Shown here in pieces: positions 1 to 5,177 of a DNA stretch of 5,177 nucleotides. Positions within the stretch are counted from its first letter, which is position 1. The number at the start of each line of letters is the position of its first letter. Under the pieces are notes generated by a model that searched no databases, was not told the origin of the DNA, and saw only the letters and a program-made list of their open reading frames with translations. The DNA is from an uncultured Lachnospiraceae bacterium. Lineage in GTDB: Bacteria; Bacillota; Clostridia; Lachnospirales; Lachnospiraceae. The stretch spans positions 1 through 5,177 of the forward strand of contig CADBQE010000233.1 in the NCBI GenBank assembly GCA_902796695.1. Direction: 5' to 3'. Made by a program: the position numbers and the translations under genes.

Positions 1-177
1 CACCGCGATGGAAAGCGGCTTTTTGGAATTTTCCGGCAGGGAATGATAGCCCTTGTCCACCAGCTGGCGGGCGCGCTTGGCCGTGCTCATCACAATGGTG
101 TAACGGCTCTGCACCAGGGGGTGTCCGGCGTCATCATTGATTTTAGTCATCAGCTCCGAGTAAGAAGGATGCAGCAT
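1..177 (-). CDS. rpoZ: RNA polymerase omega subunit, N-terminal 59 residues (cut by window edge)
   Basis: Omega is the small subunit that helps assemble and stabilise RNA polymerase by latching the beta-prime subunit. The reverse strand reads MLHPSYSELMTKINDD, then SRYTIVMSTAKRARQL (residues 24-39) and KPLSIAV (53-59). These match the family hallmarks: a serine-arginine-aromatic start to the first long helix, the KRARQL block, and the KPL(S/T)IAV entry to the next helix. The ATG at 175-177 follows AAGGAG (185-190) by seven bases, so the start is well supported. The gene follows gmk on the same strand after 31 bases with no terminator-like hairpin between them, so the two are probably co-transcribed, as is common in Bacillota. 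The remaining C-terminus lies beyond the window. Identification is firm; only the length is unknown. Confidence 0.95.
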   Translation of the reverse strand, partial: MLHPSYSELMTKINDDAGHPLVQSRYTIVMSTAKRARQLVDKGYHSLPENSKKPLSIAV

Positions 178-208
178 ATTTGAACTCCTTTAGGTTGATC
201 AGAATACA

Positions 209-883
209 TCAATTTATCTTATCACAGTTTTCGTCTTCTTGCAAGAATTTCCGCAGATCCGACTGGATCTGTCTGGTCATTTCCAGGGCCCGGCGGCGCG
301 GCACGCGGGTCTTTTTCCGGCTGTGCAGCAGGCCGTGGATCTCATCGGCCGCTTCTTCGGCGGAATCATTGACGACCAGATGGCGGTATTCGGGCACGAT
401 GTCCGCTTCGGCCAGCGCTTTTTCCATGCGGGCGCGGATCTGCTCCGGCGTCTCCGTTCCGCGGCCTTCGATGCGGCGCCTGAGCTCCGCGGCGCTGGGC
501 GGGATAATGTAGACCGATACGGCATCGGGGCAGGCCTTCATCACGTTGCGGGCCCCTTCCACTTCAATGTCCAAGATCACGGTCTTTCCCTGATTCCGCA
601 GGTCTTCCACATGGTCCTTCAGAGTCCCGTACGCCTTCTCGAAAAAGCGGGCGTATTCCAGGAAGCGGTCTTCCTTCACCCACTGTTCGAACGTATCGCG
701 GTCCACGAAAAAGTAGTCTTTGCCGTGCACTTCCCCGGGGCGGGGCGGTCTGGTCGTGGCCGACACGGAAAACGCATAGTCCGGATGGGCGCTCATCAGT
801 TTGCGGATCACGGTTCCCTTCCCTACGCCGGAGAATCCCGAGATCACCAGCAGGGCACCTTTTTCTGTTTTCTCTTCTGCCAT
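209..883 (-). CDS. gmk: Guanylate kinase (GMP kinase), complete, 224 aa
   Basis: This cytoplasmic enzyme phosphorylates GMP (and dGMP) to GDP with ATP, an essential step in purine nucleotide salvage and synthesis. The P-loop is GFSGVGKGT (residues 16-24). The guanylate kinase signature TTRPPRPGEVHGKDYFFV spans 43-60 and carries the GMP-binding arginines and tyrosine. ILDIEVEGA follows in mid-protein, then an arginine-rich lid segment (RRRIEGRGTET). The length is slightly above the usual 200-210 because of a basic-to-acidic C-terminal tail. The frame stays open upstream to 1102, but 883 is the sensible start: MAEEKTEKG leads directly into the core fold, AAGAGG (894-899) precedes it by ten bases, and the predicted transcript start near 916 excludes the upstream ATGs. 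It is the first gene of a leftward gmk-rpoZ unit. Confidence 0.97.
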   Translation of the reverse strand: MAEEKTEKGALLVISGFSGVGKGTVIRKLMSAHPDYAFSVSATTRPPRPGEVHGKDYFFVDRDTFEQWVKEDRFLEYARFFEKAYGTLKDHVEDLRNQGKTVILDIEVEGARNVMKACPDAVSVYIIPPSAAELRRRIEGRGTETPEQIRARMEKALAEADIVPEYRHLVVNDSAEEAADEIHGLLHSRKKTRVPRRRALEMTRQIQSDLRKFLQEDENCDKIN

Positions 884-901
884 CGCTTCTCTTCCTCTTC
901 G

Positions 902-930
902 TTGACATTCCTGAGTTTGTTTATTATAAT
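902..930 (+). promoter_or_regulatory. Rightward consensus sigma-A promoter for the small membrane protein gene
   Basis: TTGACA (902-907) and TATAAT (925-930) are both perfect consensus with a 17-base spacer, predicting initiation near 937 and a leader of about 32 bases. The promoter is fully interleaved with the opposing gmk promoter: its -35 box lies in the predicted gmk leader, and the gmk -35 box lies in its own leader. A short inverted repeat, CTTTC (942-946) and GAAAG (953-957), sits in the leader next to the ribosome binding site and could form a weak hairpin. Confidence 0.75.
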
Positions 931-951
931 GCATCCGAATACTTTCGTCAA
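923..951 (-). promoter_or_regulatory. Leftward sigma-A promoter for gmk-rpoZ
   Basis: On the minus strand, TTGACG (-35, plus-strand 946-951) and TATAAT (-10, 923-928) are separated by exactly 17 bases. Initiation would fall near 916, about 33 bases before the gmk start codon. The -10 box shares bases 925-928 with the -10 box of the rightward promoter. Visible directly in sequence; activity is inferred. Confidence 0.75.
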
Positions 952-968
952 TGAAAGAGAGAATCCCC

Positions 969-1247
969 ATGAAAAAATTCCAGCGGATCGGAGCCGTCAC
1001 CGTCATCGTCATTCTCCTGTCTATGTACATCGTCTGCCTCGTTGCCGCCTTCATCGGAAGCGAGACCGCACAGATCGTTTTCAGGGCGGCTCTGGGCCTC
1101 ACGATCGCGCTGCCGATCCTGCTCTATATCTTCATTCTGTTCCTGAAAGCTTCGGAGAAGCGGCGGAATGAGTTCGCCGCGCCGCCCGAAGAACTGCCGT
1201 CCGACGTCCCGGAAAGCGGCAGCGGATCCGGTCCCGACGCGTCCTGA
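969..1247 (+). CDS. Small two-helix membrane protein of unknown function, 92 aa
   Basis: I do not recognise a named family. The protein starts MKKFQRIGAV and has two strongly hydrophobic segments, about residues 8-29 and 36-60, joined by a short loop with one acidic residue (GSETAQ). A basic stretch (KASEKRRNEF) follows, then a tail of about 25 residues rich in Pro, Ser, Gly, Glu and Asp. The positive charges at both ends predict a hairpin with both termini in the cytoplasm. The start at 969 is preferred over an in-frame ATG at 951 because the purine-rich GAAAGAGAG (953-961) lies seven bases upstream of 969, while nothing resembling a ribosome binding site precedes 951. It is a single-gene unit: its own consensus promoter lies upstream, and another promoter begins 28 bases after its stop. 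Protein-coding status is likely; function is unknown. Confidence 0.7.
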   Translation: MKKFQRIGAVTVIVILLSMYIVCLVAAFIGSETAQIVFRAALGLTIALPILLYIFILFLKASEKRRNEFAAPPEELPSDVPESGSGSGPDAS

Positions 1248-1256
1248 TTTATCCCC

Positions 1257-1273
1257 GAAATCCCCCGGATTTC
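1257..1273 (+). terminator. Short inverted repeat after the small membrane gene, possible weak terminator
   Basis: GAAATCC (1257-1263) and GGATTTC (1267-1273) form a perfect 7-bp stem with a three-base CCC loop, beginning nine bases after the stop codon. The following bases, TGTTTAC, are only modestly T-rich and run into the next -35 box at 1276. It could be a weak terminator of the upstream gene or an operator-like palindrome beside the downstream promoter; the sequence alone does not decide. Confidence 0.35.
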
Positions 1274-1275
1274 TG

Positions 1276-1304
1276 TTTACATTCGGAAGGCTTTGTCCTA
1301 TAAT
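1276..1304 (+). promoter_or_regulatory. Sigma-A promoter for the glycosylation operon
   Basis: TTTACA (-35, 1276-1281) and TATAAT (-10, 1299-1304) are separated by exactly 17 bases. Initiation is expected near 1311, giving a leader of about 80 bases before the glycosyltransferase ATG at 1391. No extended -10 motif is present. Confidence 0.8.
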
Positions 1305-1311
1305 AATTAAG

Positions 1312-1360
1312 ATGGGCTTCGGCTCATACAGATTTTTATTGTTCCGGACGGCAGCGTCCG
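1312..1360 (+). promoter_or_regulatory. Structured mRNA leader: UUCG-capped 5' hairpin plus a second hairpin
   Basis: ATGGGC (1312-1317) pairs with GCTCAT (1322-1327), one G-U included, around a TTCG loop closed by C-G: the very stable cUUCGg tetraloop. It begins one base after the predicted transcript start. A T-rich stretch (1332-1340) follows, then a second 6-bp hairpin, CGGACG (1345-1350) with CGTCCG (1355-1360). A 5'-terminal hairpin is known to protect mRNAs from 5'-end-dependent decay, which is a plausible role here. No riboswitch class is recognised. Confidence 0.5.
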
Positions 1361-1390
1361 CCCGAGCATCCGAAACGGAGTATCATTGTT

Positions 1391-2362
1391 ATGCATTCGG
1401 TGGATATCATCGTTCCCTGTTTTAACGAAGCCGAGGTCCTGGACAGCTTTCTGGCGGAAAGCGAACGGGTCCTTTCGGACGTCCGGGGATACCGCTTTTC
1501 CTATATCTTTGTCAACGACGGCTCCCGCGACGAAACGCTCGCGATCCTGCGCCGCCTCAGCCGCGATCACGAACGCGTCCATTATCTTTCCTTTTCCCGC
1601 AATTTCGGCAAAGAAGCCGCCATGTACGCCGGTCTTAAGCACAGCACCGGCGACTACGTGATCGTGATGGACGCGGACCTGCAGCATCCGCCCGCCCTGA
1701 TCCCGGACATGATCCGCGAGATCGAAGCCGGCCATGACTGCGCGGCGGCCTGCCGGAAGAGCCGCAAAGGCGAAAAGAGCCTGACCAGCCGCATTTCCGG
1801 CCTGTTCTACCGTTTCAGCAACTCCCTCTCCGACGTGAAAATGCCGCAGAACGCCGTGGACTTCCGCATGATGAGCCGTCCCATGGTGAACGCGATTCTG
1901 AAGCTTTCCGAAGTGGAGCGCTTCTCCAAGGGCATTTTCGTCTGGGTCGGCTTCGATACCGTCTGGATCCCCTATGAAAACGTGGAGCGCACGATGGGGA
2001 CCAGCAAATGGAGCTTCCGCAGCCTGCTGAAATACGCCATCGACGGCATCACCTCGTTTACCGTCAAGCCCCTGAAGCTGATCCGGAACTCCGGCATCCT
2101 GCTGTTCGTTGCCGCGATCCTGTACCTGCTCGTCACGCTGATCAAAACGCTTGTCATGGGCAAGGACGTGCCCGGCTACGCCTCGCTGCTGTGCGTGGTC
2201 CTCTTCCTGGGCGGCACGCTGCAGCTGTCGTTGGGCATCGTAGGGGAATACATCTCCCATATTTATCTGGAGGCGAAGGACCGCCCGGTCTACATTCTGA
2301 AGGAAAGCGACCTTGCCAGTCCGGAGATCACGCCGGATCCCCGCGGAAAGGAGTCCGCATGA
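1391..2362 (+). CDS. GT2 polyprenyl-phosphate glycosyltransferase (CsbB/GtrB/DPM1 type), 323 aa
   Basis: Family members transfer a sugar from a nucleotide donor to undecaprenyl phosphate on the inner membrane face, making a lipid-linked sugar for export. The N-terminal GT-A fold shows VDIIVPCFNE (4-13), VNDGS (41-45), SRNFGKEAA (69-77) and the metal/donor motif DADLQHPP (94-101). VDFRMM (156-161) and RFSKGIFVWVGF (177-188) follow, with an amphipathic segment (about 205-228) of the kind seen before the membrane anchor. Two transmembrane helices, about 235-256 and 263-285, end in GEYISHIYLEAKDRP, typical of this subfamily. The length fits (B. subtilis CsbB is of similar size). GGAG (1377-1380) lies ten bases before the ATG. 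The stop overlaps the next gene's start as ATGA, implying translational coupling. The sugar cannot be read from sequence; GlcNAc is only a guess by analogy with CsbB. The family is firm. Confidence 0.93.
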   Translation: MHSVDIIVPCFNEAEVLDSFLAESERVLSDVRGYRFSYIFVNDGSRDETLAILRRLSRDHERVHYLSFSRNFGKEAAMYAGLKHSTGDYVIVMDADLQHPPALIPDMIREIEAGHDCAAACRKSRKGEKSLTSRISGLFYRFSNSLSDVKMPQNAVDFRMMSRPMVNAILKLSEVERFSKGIFVWVGFDTVWIPYENVERTMGTSKWSFRSLLKYAIDGITSFTVKPLKLIRNSGILLFVAAILYLLVTLIKTLVMGKDVPGYASLLCVVLFLGGTLQLSLGIVGEYISHIYLEAKDRPVYILKESDLASPEITPDPRGKESA

Positions 2363-5177
2363 AAAAACTCCTGCAGCGCTTCCTGAACCGGGAAACGATC
2401 ACCTATCTGATCTTCGGCGTGCTGACCACCGCGGTCAACTACGTGGTCTACGACGGACTGCTCCGCCTGAACGTCAATTACCTGATCGCCAACGTGATCG
2501 CGTGGATCGTCGCCGTCCTGTTTGCCTATTTCACGAACAAACATTTCGTATTCGAAAGCCGGGATTATCACCTGCGCACGGTCCTGCCCGAGATGGGCCG
2601 CTTCGCGGCCGGCCGGCTGATCACCCTCGGGATCGAGCAGGCCATGCTGTTTATCGGCGTGGACCTGTTGAAAGGAAACGAACGGATCATGAAGCTGGCG
2701 GCCGCCGTGATCGTCGTAATCCTGAACTATGTATTCAGCAAGCTGTTCATTTTTAAAAACCGACAGGCCCGGGAAAGCGAGGAGACCTCACAGGCCCCCG
2801 GAAGCCGACAGGACGTAAGGAGAATCCCGATGAGAACTAAGCGGAGTTTCCAGGAAAAACTGCCACTGATACTGGCCTTCGTCATCCCGGTGCTGATCAT
2901 GCTCGGGATTTTCGCCGGCAAGGAGATCTGGCCCTTCGGGGACAACTGCTTCCTGCGTACGGACCTGTATCACCAGTACATCGCCTTCTTTGAAGATATG
3001 GCCGACCGCGTGCGGGAAGGAAGAAGCCTGCTGTATGCCTTCGACATCGGGCTGGGCAGCAATTATTCCGCGCTGTTTGCGTATTATCTGTGCGGACCGC
3101 TGCATTTTCTGGCGATACTTGTCCCCACGGAATACATGATCGAATTCATCACCTTCCTGATCGTTCTCAAGATCGGCCTGTGCGGCTGGGCCATGGCCTG
3201 GTATCTGTCCCGGCGCTTCAACACCCGTCATTTCGGCATTACGATCTGCGGCATCTGCTATGCGCTCAGCGGCTATATGGCAGCCTACAGCTGGAACGTC
3301 ATGTGGCTGGACGTGCTGTGGCTGGCGGTCATTGTCATCTACGGACTGGAAAAGCTGGTCAAAGAGGACAAGCCGTTCGTCTACTGCATCTCGCTGGCGC
3401 TGGCCATCCTGTGCAACTATTACATCAGCATCATGCTCTGCATTTTCCTGGTGCTGTATTTCTTCAACCGGCTGATCGCGCAGTCCCCGTTTACCGGACG
3501 GCAGCTGCTCCGGAAGTTCCTGAACTTCGCGTTCTTCTCCCTGCTGGCCGGCGCCATCGCCGCCGTGCTGGTGCTGCCCGCCGCCATGGCGCTGGCGGGT
3601 ACGGCGTCCTCCGGCTCCGTTTTCCCGAAGACGCTGACCAACTATTTCTCCATCGTGGAAATGCTGGCGCGCCATCTGGTGGTCGTAGACTGCGAGATCG
3701 GACTGGATCACTGGCCCAACCTCTATTCCGGCGTTCTGGTCTTCCTGCTGATCCCGCTTTATTACATGAACAAAAAGATCAGCTTCCGCGAAAAGATCGC
3801 CAATACGATTCTGCTCGGCTTCCTGCTGCTCAGCTGCAACATGAATATGCTGGACTTCATGTGGCACGGCTTCCATTACCCCAATTCCCTGCCCTGCCGC
3901 TTCTCCTTCCTGTACACCTTCCTGCTGACCGCTATGTGCTTTGAAGGCATCCGCAAGGGAGAAGAAGTCCGCAAGGAAACGCTGGTCCGCATCATGTGGG
4001 CCGCCATCGGGCTGATCCTGATCGCGGAAGTCATTACGGACTCCGCGGAGATCCCATATTACGCCTGCTACGCCAGCATCGCTTTCATTGCGCTGTACAC
4101 GCTGTTCGGCTACCTGCACAAAGCCGGGTATCTGGAACGTTCCACCGCCTGGGCCCTGATCCTCTGCGTCCTGATCGTGGAAATGGGGCTCAACACCGCG
4201 GTCACGAGCGTCTCCTACGTCAAGCGCTCCGACTTCATGGTCTTTAACGACTGCTTTGACGAACTGGTGGAAAAAGCCGAGGAGGGGCGGATCTTCACCC
4301 GCATCGAACGGCAGCGCATCCGCACCAAGAACGACGGCGCCTATTTCGGCTACAACAGCGCTTCCCTCTTCTCTTCCACCACCAACAAGGCGATCTCCGA
4401 TTTTTACTGCAAAGTCGGTCTGGAGGGCAATACCAACGCGTACGCCATCACCGGCGCCACTCCGTTCATGTATTCCTTCCTGGGCGTCGAATATACGCTG
4501 ACGGATTCCCGCCTGCCGAACAGTCCGATCTACGAGCTGGTCAGCTCCGCCACGGACCGCAAGAACGGCGCCCACTACCTGTATCACAACCTGTACACGC
4601 TGCCGCTGGGCTATCTGATCCCGCAGGATATGGCGAAGCTGTGGAAGCCTTCCACCAGCGACCCCGTCAAGAGCCAGAACAGCTACGCGAACCTGACCGC
4701 GGGCGTCGCCAATGTGTTTGACAAAGTGACGCCGTCGATTTCCGGAACGGATATGACCTATGTAGCCGACCAGCCCGGCTTCTACTACGCCCACGTTACC
4801 GGTTCCGTGCGGAAAGTGACCGCGACCGTGAACGGGGAGAAATCCCGTATCTGGGACAGCCTGAACCGCAATTATCTGGTCGATTTCGGCTACGTGGAGG
4901 CCGGCGACGTTCTGAAGCTGGTCGCCTCCGAATCCGGGTCCAATATCAGCGGCACCATGCACCGTCTGAATATCGATAACTTTATCGCGTTTTACGATCA
5001 GCTCAGCTCGCATCCGCTGGAGATCACGGAGTTTACGGACAAGACGTTCACGACCCGGATCGCCGGCACGGTGACGGCGGATGAAAAGTCCCTGCTCGTG
5101 TATTCCCTGCCCATCGACAAGGGCTGGAAAGCCACCGTGGACGGACAGGACACCGAGATCGAGCCGCTGGCGGATGC
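2359..5177 (+). CDS. GtrA flippase domain fused in frame to a YfhO-type GT-C glycosyltransferase (3' end outside window)
   Basis: One frame without a stop runs 939 codons from the ATG at 2359 (GGAAAGGAG at 2345-2353, five bases upstream) to the window end. Residues 1-134 are a complete GtrA domain: four helices near 15-35, 40-60, 79-101 and 111-132, with NKHFVF (60-65) and NYVFSKLFIFKN (123-134). GtrA proteins are thought to flip undecaprenyl-phosphate-sugar outward. Residues 135-157 are a charged linker. From M158 the protein is YfhO-like: first helix 168-187, FLRTDLYHQY (198-207) in the first outer loop, GLGSNYS (231-237), SGYMAAYSWNVMWLD (304-318), HYPNSLPCRFSFLY (506-519), and about a dozen helices to near 614. 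A large outer domain ends in YSLPIDKGWKATVDG, normally near the C-terminus. YfhO transfers the lipid-linked sugar to a surface acceptor such as lipoteichoic acid. Domain identities are firm; one fused product versus two is open. Confidence 0.85.
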   Translation, partial: MKKLLQRFLNRETITYLIFGVLTTAVNYVVYDGLLRLNVNYLIANVIAWIVAVLFAYFTNKHFVFESRDYHLRTVLPEMGRFAAGRLITLGIEQAMLFIGVDLLKGNERIMKLAAAVIVVILNYVFSKLFIFKNRQARESEETSQAPGSRQDVRRIPMRTKRSFQEKLPLILAFVIPVLIMLGIFAGKEIWPFGDNCFLRTDLYHQYIAFFEDMADRVREGRSLLYAFDIGLGSNYSALFAYYLCGPLHFLAILVPTEYMIEFITFLIVLKIGLCGWAMAWYLSRRFNTRHFGITICGICYALSGYMAAYSWNVMWLDVLWLAVIVIYGLEKLVKEDKPFVYCISLALAILCNYYISIMLCIFLVLYFFNRLIAQSPFTGRQLLRKFLNFAFFSLLAGAIAAVLVLPAAMALAGTASSGSVFPKTLTNYFSIVEMLARHLVVVDCEIGLDHWPNLYSGVLVFLLIPLYYMNKKISFREKIANTILLGFLLLSCNMNMLDFMWHGFHYPNSLPCRFSFLYTFLLTAMCFEGIRKGEEVRKETLVRIMWAAIGLILIAEVITDSAEIPYYACYASIAFIALYTLFGYLHKAGYLERSTAWALILCVLIVEMGLNTAVTSVSYVKRSDFMVFNDCFDELVEKAEEGRIFTRIERQRIRTKNDGAYFGYNSASLFSSTTNKAISDFYCKVGLEGNTNAYAITGATPFMYSFLGVEYTLTDSRLPNSPIYELVSSATDRKNGAHYLYHNLYTLPLGYLIPQDMAKLWKPSTSDPVKSQNSYANLTAGVANVFDKVTPSISGTDMTYVADQPGFYYAHVTGSVRKVTATVNGEKSRIWDSLNRNYLVDFGYVEAGDVLKLVASESGSNISGTMHRLNIDNFIAFYDQLSSHPLEITEFTDKTFTTRIAGTVTADEKSLLVYSLPIDKGWKATVDGQDTEIEPLAD
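2817..2832 (+). promoter_or_regulatory. Internal ribosome binding site and ATG for a stand-alone YfhO-type protein
   Basis: Within the fused frame, AAGGAG (2817-2822) is followed after seven bases by an in-frame ATG (2830-2832). The encoded start, MRTKRSFQEKLPLILAF, is a short basic tail followed by a hydrophobic helix, as expected for a normal YfhO N-terminus. The codons before it (GTA AGG AGA) appear shaped by the ribosome site rather than by coding needs. A TAA out of frame by one base (2816-2818) overlaps the site, the usual layout where one gene stops as the next begins. So the transferase may be made alone as well as, or instead of, in the fusion. Confidence 0.65.

Noticed and set aside
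884..1102. N-terminal extension of guanylate kinase by up to 73 residues
   Set aside because: The extension lies upstream of the predicted transcript start near 916, overlaps the divergent gene, and is not part of the family fold. The start at 883 has a ribosome site.
239..1171. A 310-codon plus-strand frame overlapping gmk and the small membrane gene
   Set aside because: It is the antisense of the well-identified guanylate kinase, has no ribosome site, and crosses the promoter region; its product resembles no family.
931..1374. A shared 9-base word GCATCCGAA in two leaders (931-939 and 1366-1374)
   Set aside because: It is too short, differently placed relative to the two promoters, and not flanked by further similarity; chance is likely.
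1307..2260. A 317-codon minus-strand frame opposite the GT2 gene
   Set aside because: It is compositionally an antisense shadow, while the plus strand has every GT2 motif in place.
2788..5013. A 741-codon open frame on the minus strand opposite the GtrA-YfhO gene
   Set aside because: Its translation is rich in Asp, Gln, Gly, His and Val with no domain, helix or signal pattern, as expected for the antisense of GC-rich codon-biased DNA. The plus strand carries a clear membrane protein over the same span.
1..5177. CRISPR arrays, tRNA or rRNA genes, insertion sequences, attachment sites
   Set aside because: No spaced direct repeats, cloverleaf-like segments, transposase motifs or terminal inverted repeats were seen. 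The window is almost fully covered by the listed genes and their control regions.

Overview
The window looks like a piece of a fairly GC-rich Bacillota chromosome, probably class Clostridia and possibly Lachnospiraceae or a relative. The pointers are the omega-subunit start (MLHPSYSELM), the gmk-rpoZ gene pair, strong AGGAG-type ribosome binding sites, consensus sigma-A promoters, and a CsbB/GtrA/YfhO-type surface glycosylation locus. The taxon is inferred from gene style, not from any search.

Left part, minus strand: gmk (guanylate kinase, 209-883) followed after 31 bases by the start of rpoZ (RNA polymerase omega, 1-177, cut by the window edge). This is a housekeeping pair. Its promoter lies in the 85-base gap 884-968 and is interleaved with a second promoter that fires rightward. 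Both have near-perfect -35/-10 boxes with 17-base spacers, and their -10 boxes share four base pairs, so two polymerases could not sit there together.

Middle: the rightward promoter reads a 92-residue two-helix membrane protein of unknown function (969-1247). A short inverted repeat and a fresh strong promoter (TTTACA-N17-TATAAT, 1276-1304) follow. The leader of that transcript begins almost exactly with a hairpin capped by a UUCG tetraloop.

Right part, plus strand: a two-ORF operon for transfer of a sugar to an extracytoplasmic target. The first ORF (1391-2362) is a GT2 polyprenyl-phosphate glycosyltransferase of the CsbB/GtrB/DPM1 type, which should make undecaprenyl-phosphate-sugar on the inner face. 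Its stop overlaps the next start (ATGA). The second ORF runs from 2359 to the end of the window without a stop. It encodes a complete four-helix GtrA-type lipid-sugar flippase domain (about residues 1-134), a hydrophilic linker (135-157), and then a YfhO-type GT-C membrane glycosyltransferase (from residue 158). In the known Bacillus/Listeria systems these three steps are done by three separate proteins. Here flippase and transferase are one reading frame, and a well-formed internal ribosome binding site and ATG (2817-2832) could also yield the transferase alone. This fusion or nested-gene arrangement is the most unusual thing in the window. The 3' end of the YfhO part lies outside it.
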